DNA from: Polytrichum commune
Taxonomy: Eukaryota; Streptophyta; Polytrichopsida; Polytrichales; Polytrichaceae
Length of the DNA stretch: 64,000 nucleotides
Direction of reading: 5' to 3'
Assembly (NCBI GenBank): GCA_950295325.1
Contig: OX485803.1
Span: 57,675,554 to 57,739,553, forward strand
Program-made: the position numbers and the translations under genes
Notes under the pieces: model-generated
Told to the model about the DNA's origin: nothing
Seen by the model: only the letters and a program-made list of their open reading frames with translations
The model's database searches: none
Shown: in pieces, positions 44,391 to 56,559 of the stretch
How the letters are laid out: every line of letters begins with the position of its first letter
Numbering within the stretch: position 1 is the first letter of the stretch

Positions 44391-46860
44391 ATTGTAGTCC
44401 ACTAGTATACAAAATTACAATTTGGATCCAAGTAGGTTGGTCTTTCGACATGGTTATGATCCCAAATATACGAGCAATATCATGCAACAATGGTTGGCAT
44501 TACAACCATTTCAACATGTTTAGGGTTTAGGGTTTAAGATTCTATAGTCATCTTACAACTTAATTGAGTATCTGTATATAGTTTCTCATTTGGATTTGCA
44601 ACATACTTGCTTACTATCAAGGTAATGTGAGATTGTGCATGCATGTGCACAAGTTTGTGCAATATCATTTCCAATTTCCAAAGTTGAAAACCTAGATTGT
44701 GAATTGTTCATGGGTGTCTGTTGACGATGAATCTAGTCAAAGTGTGCTCCATCTTTTTTGTAAGTGTATTCTTAATATGTTCAACTAAAACATATTAAAT
44801 TGTGTGCAAAATAAATTAGAATAATAAATTGCATAACATGTTTTTAAGTTTACGATGTTTAAGCATTGAATATAACATGCAATTTAGTTTATTCTATTTA
44901 AAGAAAATTAAAAGTTTTAACTTACATATTTCATCATGTGACATGCATCACAATCATCCCATCAACTAGTTGTAGTAATTTAATATGATGGATCATTATT
45001 ATCAAAGGTCAATGGGTTGGATATACTCAAAAATTTCAAACCTTTTGACGATACCTTATGCTTCTCTCTCTCTCTCTCGTTCTTGATCAATACCATGATT
45101 TAAAATTGTTTGATTATAAAATTTCAAATTATTCACCTATCAAAGGTCATGTTTATAAATAGAGGACTATAGACCTATGAAGTCCTTAATGCACATATAT
45201 GGAAAGCGGTCAGGCTTACGATAATGAAAAGGCACTAAGGATGTGGATGAATGGGGCACCCTAAACCATACTTACTGATGTGATACACGTCTCTAACTCA
45301 TGGTAAAACTAGGGCTAATCACAAAGAGAAGTATTCTACTTGGAGTGACCCAATCATGGCTAAGGAACAGGTTTGAACACCCATATGTCATTCTGCAATG
45401 AGTTATATTTTGAAATACTACTATGCATTTGATGAAACATAAATGTGTGTGACATGGATAACAACTGGGTCTTGTTGTTATTTACCTCGTGTACGTAACT
45501 AATTCTCAAATGTTTGTTGGTTGGTTGAATGGGCACAAGTGAGGCAGGCCCTTCACACTTTCAATACAATGATGTATTGGGATTATGACATTTTATGCAT
45601 ATCTTGTGGTTGATGTTACTAGGAACGTTTCCTTGTAAGTACTCCATATATGTGGCAGATTAGTTATACATACTTTGAGGTAAAAGCATGATGATAGTGG
45701 GTTAAACTTACAAGGTATGGGCTAGTCAAAATCAAAGTTTTGGTATAGGATACCATCGGATGATAGAAACCCTGAATAAGGTACATATTCTTGCAAAGCA
45801 AACCAAGATTTGATACAATATGTCTATATTTTACGCAATCGAAATTTAAGAATGAAAAAAAAAACATTACAGAATAGGAGGATTGATCAAATTTAATAAT
45901 AGAAGATAATGCATACTCGGGGGGTTCACTCCCTCTTATATTTTGCATACACATGCGTTCGGGACCTATTTATTGGGGGGCTATTTAGCTTGCAGAAAAG
46001 ATTATAAGGTATGGTATTTTTCAAAATAAAGGTGTGATGGTATTTTACATGTAATCATTTTTCACTATTTAAAAAACCCCTATATTATATGTAAGTTTAT
46101 TTACAAAATTTATCTACAATGAATATATTAGACCCTATTTTTTATCGCACGTTGTTCTACAATTTTCACCAATGAACCCCCCGAGAATGCATACAATGTA
46201 AGTTTAATTAAAGGATTGCCAAGAAGAAGAAAAACAAGGTGTCCTCAGAGAAATAAGTTTTTCCATCAGATAAAACATGAAGGTCTAAAAAAATTTGAAT
46301 TAAAACATACAATGAAGATGACGAAGAGGGCAACGAAGAAATCTAAATACAATGAATAGACAAAATATTCTTGAAGACTATGATTAGTATAAAATAAGGA
46401 GAGTATCATCTAGTTGTAGTACTATTCTCAACGTACTTAACACGGATGAAAGTAATATTCGCATTGATTCCCTCTTTAATATGACAAATATTCATTACTT
46501 AGAGTGTCACTTATAGTGTCATTCAAATCATTAATATTTGTTATATTCATACAAGTCCAATAAACTTCCTCGGTAGCCCTTGCAAAGACAAATTCAGCAT
46601 TGAAACTTCAAAATCATCACTACTGTAACAATATATAGTAAGAGCAATGGGGGGAGGGGTGATTCTTAGAATAACTTTGCAACTTTGTACAAGTTGCATA
46701 TGAGCATATTTATGCTTACTTTGGCAACTTGGTGACATATTATCGGCCTTTTGCCAATTGACATCACATGAGAAAGTTTCACTTTGGCAAACTATGATAA
46801 GTCATGCTAGTGTTATGTGGGTATTTGTATTTGTTGATCACATACTTGATTAACATGTGG

Positions 46861-46980
46861 TTTGGCGAGGACCAAAGAACAAAGCACCGTAAAGTAAAAC
46901 ATGTTACTTATATTGAGAACTTTAGATTTAAGTCCTTAAATTTGATAAACTACTCCACATTTAATAGGGAATGCAATTGG
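46861..46980. mobile_element. Remnant of the MITE family also seen at 10.3 kb and 56.6 kb
   Basis: Starts TTTGGCGAGGACCAAAGAAC and ends with CTCCACATTTAATAGGGAAT followed by GCAATTGGG. The 56.56 kb copy has both blocks in the same order. Confidence 0.6.
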
Positions 46981-48100
46981 GAATGATCTTTGTCTTCAAT
47001 AAAGAGCCTCAAGAAACATTATGCTTCTAACAGCCATGACAATAAACATGGGGTACTTTGAATTTCAATTTGATTGTTTGATGTTGACTTTGAATAGCAC
47101 CATGCACTACACTAAATATGATTTTACAGAATTTAGATAATTTAGTTGCATATTTGGGTTGCACTTTGCTCTATGATTTAGAACAATCAATCCTAGTCAA
47201 TTGAGTCATGCATGTTTGAGGAACCAATTACTACACATTGTGTGGTAGAGGTTCATCATAAGCCCGTGAAGACAAAGTTTATAATGTGTATTTCACATCC
47301 CCCATTACGGCATTTGACTTCGCTAAGATGCCTTCAACAATAATGTATCATACGGTAGATAGTGCAACAACCATCGTCCTCAAATCTTGCGCAATAAATA
47401 CATGAACATAATGAAACCATCCACTAACTTAACCCTTAAATGCCTACCACTAACAACCCCATAATGAAATGTAATGAGTTGAATAGTACACAATTATAAT
47501 GTTTGGTAAATCACCAATCGCATGCAGCGGACACCTGGAATACCTTCCACCAAGAGAAAAGTATTTCCACATGAAATGTTAGTGGCATTTTTTTTATTAA
47601 AAGCGGATATGCAATATTAGTTTGAACTAGATTTTTATTGAACCACTCATCTTCTACCCCCATGTTTAGAAGCCATTTGTTCTTCGCAATCGGTTCAAAC
47701 CCCAACGCTTGAATAGCATACAACCCACCCACATAATTTCACTACCACACTTGGAGAAGAAAGAGTATACATGCCTAGGAGGTTTGTATTAGGTCATTAT
47801 TTAAGAAAACTCTTTGTGGGGATATGAACCGGACTTTGTGAACACTATATAGCGGCAATTTGTAGAAAAAAAAACATTGGAGTTTGTTAGGGTGAGAGTG
47901 CGTGCACTCACATACAAGGGCACATACATATGTAACTATGGAATTAGCATAGACAAATTTAGAATTTAGAGGTAGCAGTTGTGTTGCAACTTCGCTTACA
48001 TACAACACTGAGCTCCTATGCTCTTTCTCAGTTTGCGTGTTTTTTTGAGGTAATATGTGATAGAATATATATGAGACTTAGGCTTTCTGTGGAGCATGTG

Positions 48101-48124
48101 TTAGGGTTTAGGGTTTAGGGTTTA
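48101..48124. repeat. Interstitial TTTAGGG telomere-type repeat
   Basis: About 3.5 perfect copies of TTTAGGG. Similar blocks lie at 44519-44536 (about 2.5 copies) and 49037-49055 (about 2.8 copies), all in the same orientation. Confidence 0.9.
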
Positions 48125-50140
48125 GCTTAAAATGAAATACGACTCGCTTGGCCATAATATAATAATAACTTATCCATTTCACATGTTAAGATGTTGAAGA
48201 TTTTTAATCTTAAAGCATCCAATGGAAATTACCCCCTCTCCATTCTCCACTCTCCCATGGCACAAACTCTGAAGTGGAAGCCTTAAGCTCTAGATTTAGA
48301 GCAGCTAGGTTAATTTAGACACTGCGGGAGAATATTTAGTGTTTGGTTCACTAAATATGAACGCATGCACTAAATGGGAATAACCCTGTGAAAGTAATTA
48401 ATTATCACTTATCAACTAAAGTCAAACACTAAATATCAATTATTGTAATATTTGGACTTACATGTTTCAATTTAGTGTTAGTAAGGTTAAACCCAAAATG
48501 CAAAATAACAATGATAAAAGGAAAAATTCATCATAGAATCTTGCGTATCTTCTAACGCTAATTGTAAAAGTGAAAATTAATGTTGAGCATGGTAGGGTAG
48601 TAGCAATATAAAATGTAATCAAACATTCAATCCCACAAAATGACATCTTCAATATGTTCATTATCAAATGAAGAGTAATTTTCAACATCTTCAGCAGCAA
48701 CATTATCCCCAACTTTGCACTACTTTAAGGTTTCATTATGAGTGGAAGAGTAATTTGAATCCACATGTACGTACACATTCAAGGTTTTTAGACCCACACT
48801 ACCTAATGTCTTGGGCCCCCTATACACCTTTCACAAGATTACCGTAGGGTGGGTCCTGACCAAGGATTTTTGGGGTCGAAAACTTTCTCAACCCTTATTA
48901 TGTTGGAAGTACTTTGAAAAATTGGTCCACAAGGTTGAAGATTGGCTTCTCAAACTAAGAAAAATATATGTCTCAAAATGAACATTTGGTGGGAAAGCGG
49001 TGCAACAATACATTTTGCTTTATTGGCTATGGATATAGGGTTTAGGGTTTAGGGTTATAAGTAGAATCCAATTATAAGTTATTAAGTAAGTATTGAGCCA
49101 TTCATGTGCATCACATAATTCATGATCTACACTATTCTACTAAAGTCCACATTGATTGAAATAGTAAGACTCTGATAAGATAAATATATAGAAGTGTAAA
49201 TTCAGTTTCATGATCGTGCAAACCAATTTAGCAATACTAGGTTCCACCAATTTAATTTAATTTAACATACACTAAGTTCACTATAGAGACAACTTAAACT
49301 TTCAATATTTTCACCACATGTTGTAAACAATTTCATGATTTGTTCATATGCACAACTTCAGTTAGTTGATTTTATGAATTGTAGAATTTCATTTCACAAA
49401 AAAGATACAACATGTACTAATATAAATTTCTTCTAATTGCTCCCCACAACTAAGGTTGAGGCATCTACAATTTATAAATAAGAGTTTCTAAGGAGAATCC
49501 AAATTCTAATTTTCTTCACGAATTTGCAAATTGCTACAAAGCTCAACACGGTAAAGTTTGTTGGAACACAAGATCAATCTATCCACAAAAAAACCTTAAC
49601 TCTGTTTCCCTAAAAAATATGTGATCTAAAATTGTTCGATACTTTTGATGTGTCCAAATATGATAAATGGAAACTTTCTATCATTTGGTAAATTAGATGG
49701 ACAGCTGTCAGAAAATGAATGGGTGGAGTACTCCCATCAACCACAGAGCACATGAACTCGCCATACAATCATTCTATACTACCTGACCTTGCCAAACGAT
49801 AATTTGTCCTTCAAGATTGGACTTTGTACAATAGGGAGGGAACCTTCAAATTTTCAGTACCGGACCGTCTGTGGAATCTCCCACCAAATCAGTTTTCGAC
49901 TAGTATATAAGGTTCATAGTTCATACCTCCAACTTCTTTTTCTTCACTCACTCTTGCAGTGCCCCCCCCCCCCAAAGCTTTACGTTTCTTGTCGTTGCCT
50001 ATCCCACAATAGACTATATACTCTCTTTTGAGGTGCCGTTCCATATATTGCTGGTTATGTTTTGCCGTTGGGTATGCACTCCTGATCTGTACAACTGTAC
50101 GGATCCCATGTGAGCAATAATAGGGGTTTGTGCCACCAGG

Positions 50141-50740
50141 ATCCACTCGACCGAGTGGAACCTCTACTCCGAGTGGATACTCTTGGAGTTGGAGAGGTTC
50201 CACTCGATCGAGTGGATCTTGTCAAGTGGGTCCTCCATCAACTGGATCCACTCGATCCACTCCTTTGGACATGTTCCACTAGATCGAGTGGGACCTCTTG
50301 GAAAAGATACACTTGAATATAGTGCATCCTCTTTGCCAAGATCCACTTGATCGAGTGAAGCCTCTTTGCTAAGATCCACTTGATCAAGTGGAAGCTCTGG
50401 GAGTAGATGCACTTGAATATAGTGCAGCCTCTTTGCCAAGATCCACTTGATCAAGTGGAACCTCTTTGCTAAGAACCACTTGATCGAGTGAAGCCTCTTT
50501 GCTAAGATCCACTTGATCAAGTGGAAGCTCTGGGAGTAGATGCACTTGAATATAGTGCATCCTCTTTGCCAAGATCCACTTGTTCAAGTTGAACCTCTTT
50601 GAGAAGATACTCTTGATCGAATAGATCCTCATTTGCACAGGTTCCACTAGATCGCGTGGATACTCGTTTGAGAGGTCCAATATATCTAGTGGAATCTCTG
50701 AGGAAATCCAATTGACATGATCCAGTGGATCAAGTTGATT
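50141..50740. repeat. Array of palindromes with higher-order structure
   Basis: About 15 variants of the TCCACTCGATCGAGTGGA palindrome, joined by 12-14-bp spacers (typically CCTCTTTGCTAAG). From about 50305 on they form a higher-order unit: one diverged member (CACTTGAATATAGTG), two or three near-perfect ones, then CTCTGGGAGTAGATG. The last two unit boundaries (50395 and 50528) are 133 bp apart. Long Leu/Asp/Lys-rich frames across it are artefacts. Confidence 0.95.
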
Positions 50741-50921
50741 ATCAATTTTCTTCATGTTTTTGGAAATGAGATCATTCTAGTGCATGTGATGGCCTTGCAG
50801 ACATAATTTCAGTAGAGGAATTTCAAGTTATGGAATACAAAATTCGCAGTGACATAATTCTTTATGGTTATTTATGTTGTATAATGTTCTGTTATTAATA
50901 AATCCGTATGTCATTTTTTAG

Positions 50922-53900
50922 GGTAATGGAGCAAATGGATACAGAATCTGCAAGTACGGAGGAGGTAATTTGATTACTGTCATACATTGCTGTCATATAA
51001 CCGTATATTGCGATATCAATTATTGATTTGGACATGTATTAATATGAGTATTCAATACAGGGATTATCGCTTTTTGAAGCAGTATTCACGGAAGAAGAAA
51101 CCGAAGTTGGTATTGAGGATATTGATGTACAATGCAGTGGGCTTAAAAGGGAGGAATGGGTGAACATTCCAGTGATGCTTGTAAATGAATATGGAGAAAA
51201 TGTGGCAAAAGAAATTTGCCGTAATGTCAACCCAATGGATTGTGTGGAAAACAAATGTCTTGGAGTAGATCACGTTGGTGTCCTTATTATGGAACCCCTC
51301 GAGGGTATGATGGATATGGGATCGATGTTCTCATTGAGAATGTGGCCACTTTCTCGTGTTTTCCACCAGAGATACACTCTTGCATACCACCTTCTCGTAA
51401 GCACACATAGGTTGCATGCGCAAACCAAATTGATAGAAAAACGAAGAAACGAAGGGAAGAGGGCATATGTTTCATCACATATAACCTTGAATATTAAACC
51501 GACGAAAAAATCACAGATACTTGATAATACCAGTATCTACCAGCTTTCCACCATTGTGTGTTGTAATCGAGAGTGCACTAGGTATTTTCCCAGGGATGAG
51601 GCACTTGCGTTACGAACCGAGTTTTATACTTGTTCAACAAGGATGTGACATGCTAAACAACTCGAGGTTCATGGACAATTACATTCACTTCCGGGCGATT
51701 CCAGGAAAGTTGTCACTTTGAGTGGTCGCAATGTATGTGAAAAAGCATGGAGACACATATTTGCCATTTCAAAAACGACATTTTACAGAAACCGGTCAGA
51801 ATTCAAGTGCGGCATGCGTCCACGCGACCATGGGAATCTAAACATGAAACGGAATCGTATATCCACTCAGCAAGCTACTGCCACACTATCGACGTTATTG
51901 GAAGATAAAGCCGACATGATGCCTCATAAGGCCCGCACTTTGCCAAATGGTACACGTGTTGTTGAAATGGTCTTGCCTCGTGGAACAAAATGGAAGAAAT
52001 TTTTGGTTACCATCAATGAGGTAAGCATATGATATAGTTGACAAGTCCGCTTGGTATAAATGTTGGTCAGTAAACATAAAATAAATGGGTTATTGTTATG
52101 GTACCAATTCAATTCTTGAATTAATATATGTGAAAGGTGTTATTAATGGTTATTTATTTGGCATTTTTGTAGGTGAATGACAAATGCGGTTTGCTACCAA
52201 TCTCTCTCTCAACTCTGAGAAAAATACGGAATAACTACTTTAAACACTATGTAATGAAAAAGGTTGGTGATAATTTTGCTCATTGTGGAAAGTGTGATTC
52301 GCTTGCGGCAATTATTCTTCAACATGTGAAAGGTTCAGCTGCACACACTGGGTTTTCAAAATAGTTGGAGAAGCACCAAGCGCAACAAGAATCTGCTCGC
52401 AATGCTTACCGTTGTATGAGGGCTCTTTCAATTGAGCACCCCCGAAAGGTGTTGACTATCATTCATGACAAAATGGACCATGGCAAAACTGCCTCTCCGT
52501 GCTTTGCTTCCAAGAACAAAGATACTGATATGTTCACAAAATTACCACTCTCTGTAACAGGAATGATGGCTCATGGACATGGAGATGAGAGATATGCGCA
52601 CTATGCATTGGATATGTACCCTGGAGATTGCAACCATACTGTAGGTTCATTCGCGAGACTTCTCCGTGATTTGGAGGAGTCTCCAATATCATCATCTCGC
52701 CGTCTCTTCAATGGTTCTGGGCGGTCACCTCTTTATTGTGCTGTTCTTCATGGGAGTGATATATGTTTGGAAGGATTATGTGCTCCATCAACGGAGCCCA
52801 TCCCAGCTCTTCCCCTTCCACCTGTTCTGCATGTTCAACTCGATAATTGCTGGAAGGACAACAAGTGCAAGTTTGTAAAGGCATTTTGGTCTATGCTCAC
52901 GGCGAAAAGAATATTCATGGAGGTACATGTGTCTTACCTATTGGTTGGTCATACTCATGACGATATCGATGCATCATTTGGAAGATGGAGCATGAACCTA
53001 CGTGAACACGATTACCCCACTATCCCCCTCCTCATGAAATCGTACATGGACATGGAAAAGGTTCCTGTCATTCCACATATGATAGAGGAACTTCCTGACT
53101 GGAGGGCCTTTGTTAGTGAACATATTCCCAATGGTAACGACAAACTCATTGGGCACACAAAGGCCCAACAGTTCAAATTCTACGTCCGAGATGATGGTTG
53201 GCATGTTATGCAATACAAAGTGCTTAGCACACACGAGGAGTGGTTACCCAAAGATGGTATATTGATGTGGAAATCCAATATAAAAGGGGATCCATGTCTC
53301 CCATCCGGGGACCCCTTTCCTGCACCACCTCGAGGTATGGCCAAACTGGAAGATGTTCTTGTGGGTTTGCAAGGGTTCATTGACTATTGGCAATCAATAT
53401 GTGACCATGACACGACTGGAGCATATATGGGTTCACACATGCATATTTTGCAATATTGGATAGGGGTGAAGGAGGCATTGGAAACACCTCTAACAAACGT
53501 ATACACTGTTGGATTGCCTCTATGCGAGGGATTCTGGCCACGGAGTAGAGTCGAAGCAGATGCACATCCATTCTTGCATAATGGAGAGCTTCGGGAAGAG
53601 CACCAACCGGATGACCAATATGTTGGTCCAGCAAACCTTCGTCCTGCTGCTGCTTTCCGCATCGCCGATAATGTGCATGAGGGGCATTTCCTAATACTAC
53701 GTCCCCAAGAACAAGATTTACGTAGACCCATTTGGGTTTGTCGTGCATTGTCTCCACCCAACATGGCGGTTACGGGAGAGCATCCACGTCAAATTCTTGT
53801 GCAATGGTTCACTCCCACTTCAACCGCCAGAGACCTATCAAAGAAATGGAATGGGTGGGACTCAAACCCCAACTTCAAGTGGAAACGAGACTTGAAATAC

Positions 53901-54155
53901 TCCATTCCTGACTGGCAACCAATCGATTGCATTTTGGCAGCTTGGCCTCTACCAGAACATCAAGATGTTGAGCCCTTAAAGATTACTATTCCTCCAGAGC
54001 AAATTGGATTTGCCAAAGATAATCTTCGACGTTGTTCAACAGCAGAGCGTGGACGAAGGGTGGTTGAGGTGGATGTTGTGGACTCCATTGTGCAACATGG
54101 AGGCCATGGACATGCAACCGGCAGACGTCCAACTAGTGGATGCCCTCTCCGGTGA
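50922..54155 (+). pseudogene. Spliced gene for a DUF7869-like, transposase-like protein, two in-frame stops
   Basis: Exons 50922-50964, 51061-52020 and 52173-54155, with acceptors TTTTTAG, ATACAG and TTTGTAG, donors GTAATT and GTAAGC, and phase-0 junctions. The frame is interrupted only by TGA at 51646 and TAG at 52362. The N-terminal part has a Cys-rich block (CCNREC...FPRDEALA). The C-terminal domain (from 52365) has IIHDKMDH, then HVQLDNCWKDNK, then GHTHDDIDASFGR, an acidic triad in the spacing expected of RNase H-like domains and the signature of the DUF7869 family found in mobile elements. About 950-1000 residues. The 5' end is uncertain; earlier exons may exist. The match is from motifs only. 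Confidence 0.75.
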
Positions 54156-55054
54156 TCAAAGACATGGAAATACATTGTGCATACGGAATTTTGGAGACCA
54201 AACTTGCTTGGTAATTTTTGTTAGGTGATAGGGTGGTCCAAATTTGACAAATGAAATATTTTTTGTTCAAACTCTAACAATTGCTTTATGTGCACATTGC
54301 AACAAATGACATACCTCCATGTGTGGTGTATACACAACCTTAATGTAAGGCTTCTCAAAGATTTGTCATGCAGTTGTCCACATATGTACTGTGTAATGAT
54401 GTATTTTCCAACTAATATTGAATATTATCATTATTGTATGTAAGAGGTGTACATGATGCATGTTATGGAGGCATGCATGGATGTAAGTATTACCACAATT
54501 ACTTGTTCCCATATCCACGACTCACCAAATGCACATGTCCCTCCGAGCACATTCCCATGTCCCCTAGCACGTTCCCAAACACGTTCCCATGTTCCCATTA
54601 TGCCAAAGTAGACATGTTTTGCAATTTTGGGACTCCCAAAAGTCCCGAAATGTTTAATATAGTGTTCAAGAGGGACGACATAGTGGACATAGTGGGATTA
54701 GCTAACTTTAGGTTAAACAATTTTTTTTGAACTTAAATCAACGATTCCTCAAACTCAAGCGGCTCATCTGTAACTAGTGGTCCGATCCTCTGCCTGTTTG
54801 TAGTTACGGCTACTAGAAAGTGGGATTGCACCGTTCAGGATGTTTGTAAGGGAGGGAGCATGAGCATGTGCGAATCTTTGGACCAGGCCACGCATGGACA
54901 TGCAATTAGTATCAGATTCAGTCCGAATGTGGAGAATGTTTTGTGGAATATTGTCAATCCCACAGAACACTGTTATGAGTTTGAATAATGTTATGCTTGT
55001 CTTCTCCTTCTTCTAAATTATTTTTTTACAAAATTTAATTTAATTTAATTTTTT
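54156..55054. other. Intergenic DNA with one degenerate copy of the downstream repeat
   Basis: About 54800-54910 resembles the middle of the 55.1-56.1 kb repeat unit (TACTAGAAAGTGGGA...GGGAGCATGAGCATGTGC...). Otherwise nothing recognised. Confidence 0.55.
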
Positions 55055-56150
55055 TCTAGAATATTTGAAAGAGTAACGGGTTTCAATAAGGATATATTCC
55101 GGACAACATGACGTTTTGGGTTGAATCGCAAATGCCGAATGTAATGCACACGTAGGAATTGGGTGCGAAAGAGGATCCAACAATGACCACTAGTCGAACA
55201 TTGGAATGCTACATTAGAGATTATAGGTGCTTAGATTAGAAATGGGAATGAACATGAATGGGCCTCTTAAGAATGTTCTTGTAGTTATTGGAAAGTGGGA
55301 ACACATATATAGTTCAAGGTACAAGGGAGAGCATGTGCATGTGCAAATCTTGAACCATGCTATACACAAGCACAACTTGTATTCGATATGGGGGAGTTGG
55401 CTCACTTGCCTCTTGCCTATTCTCTCTTTAATCTAGAATAATCAAGGGAGTAATGGGTATCAATAAGAATATATGTCTGATGACACGTGAGGTGTTAGGC
55501 TGAAATGGAAACATATATACATATGTAGCACTCACGTAGAGAACCTCTGGGGTTCGAAAGAGGATCCAAAGTCGACCATTGGTCAAACGCTGCAATGCTA
55601 CAATGTTTGGAGAAATACTTGGGTTAAAAATGGGAATGAACATGAGTGGGCTCTTAAGAATGTTAATACAATAATTGGATAGTGGGGAACACATAGTTGA
55701 ATGGCCATGCACGGGGATGAGGGGATCCATGCATGGATGACGGGGGAGTTGGCTCACCTACCTCTTTGCCCACCCTCTCTCTAATCTAGAATATTCAAGA
55801 GTTTAATGGGTATCAATAAGAATATAATATTCTCGGAGGTTTTAGGCTAAATCTCAAAATGCAGCGCTCACGTAAAGAATCTCGGGGGTTCGGAGGAGGT
55901 CCCAATGACGACCACTAGTCGAACATTGGAATGCTACACTGTGTGGAGAGATCGAAGATACTCGGATTCGGAATGGGAAATGAACATGGACACCGAACTC
56001 TTAAGAATCATGTTGAAAATTTACGGTTACTGGAAAGTGGGAACACGTAGTGGAGGGTACAGGGGAGGCAGCGGGACCATGTGCACATCTTGGACGGCCA
56101 TGCACGGACACGTCTTGTATCGGATATGGGGGAGTTGGCTCGCCCGCCTC
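55055..56150. repeat. Three tandem units of about 350-375 bp
   Basis: Units begin at about 55070, 55446 and 55798 with GAGTAATGGGTATCAATAAG (variants). Each contains CGAAAGAGGATCCAA, then ATTGGAATGCTACA, then GGGAATGAACATGAATGGGC, and ends with GGGGGAGTTGGCTC. The third unit overlaps the 3' end of the ORF at 56027-56473, so the first two carry copies of that ORF's 3' end in the same orientation. Confidence 0.92.
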
Positions 56151-56473
56151 TTGATGGCCGCGTACTCCCCCGGCGTCACGTCCGTGAACTCCAAGCAGTG
56201 TGGGATGAGCACCTTGACGAGGAGCGCCTTGAAGTTCTTGAAGTTCCTCAGGTCGTCTTTCTTGTACTTGGGCCCCTTGTCGAGCCGCGACTTCAAGTTC
56301 ATGTGGCACAGGTAGTCGAAACGCTCCCGCTCCATCCACTGGCACCGCACAATGCCCGTGTTGATCGCCTGGCGCACGAGCTTCTGCTGTGCCTTCTCCG
56401 GGTTATGGCGCACAGGGTCTCGTGGGTAAATTACCTTGCGTCTCGGTTTCGAGTTTTTCTTGCCTCCACCCAT
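56027..56473 (-). CDS. GC-rich basic ORF, 148 codons, function unknown
   Basis: Starts MGGGKKNSKPRRKVIYPRDP at 56473 and ends at 56027. The first about 115 codons have very high G/C at third positions, unlike every other gene in the window, and a strongly basic, highly charged composition with a Lys/Asp-rich middle (KGPKYKKDDLRNFKNFKALL). The last about 35 codons lie in the tandem repeat, are less GC-biased and are mirrored in two downstream copies. No known domain was recognised. It could be a small basic nuclear or organellar protein, a recent retrocopy or a transferred gene. The sharp change of codon bias suggests the tail is a later addition. Confidence 0.6.
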   Translation of the reverse strand: MGGGKKNSKPRRKVIYPRDPVRHNPEKAQQKLVRQAINTGIVRCQWMERERFDYLCHMNLKSRLDKGPKYKKDDLRNFKNFKALLVKVLIPHCLEFTDVTPGEYAAIKRRASQLPHIRYKTCPCMAVQDVHMVPLPPLYPPLRVPTFQ

Positions 56474-56559
56474 GGCAGCAATCGGCTACTAGCTAGGCAG
56501 GTGGTGGTTGTTGTTTGGTAACCTTTCGTAATTGGACCCTCTATATTTTGATTTGGTGT

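Larger units (their letters stand above)
44391..50100. other. AT-rich DNA of element remnants
   Basis: No gene recognised. It holds a (CT)n microsatellite (about 45063-45079), three short TTTAGGG blocks, a remnant of the CACTAAATAT family at 47108 and 48335-48455, and a remnant of the GATCAAAGAGCAAA family at 46861-46980. Confidence 0.6.

Noticed and set aside
50141-50740. CRISPR array
   Set aside because: Palindromic repeats with short, near-constant spacers of 12-14 bp in a eukaryotic nuclear context. CRISPR spacers are longer and unique, and no cas genes are present.
50164-50755. Long overlapping frames on the - strand with repeated LDQVDL/SKEA phrases
   Set aside because: They read through the palindrome array. 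The repeated peptide simply translates the palindrome and its spacer, and similar frames arise on more than one phase.
51646-52364. Stop-codon readthrough or a non-standard genetic code to explain in-frame TGA and TAG
   Set aside because: The host genes (GPDH, patatin-like) use ordinary stops and contain none in frame; lesions are confined to element-type genes, so decay is simpler.
56081-56521. 146-codon + strand frame
   Set aside because: Antisense of the GC-rich ORF at 56473-56027. High third-position GC commonly opens the opposite strand. The - strand frame has the more balanced composition and a good start.
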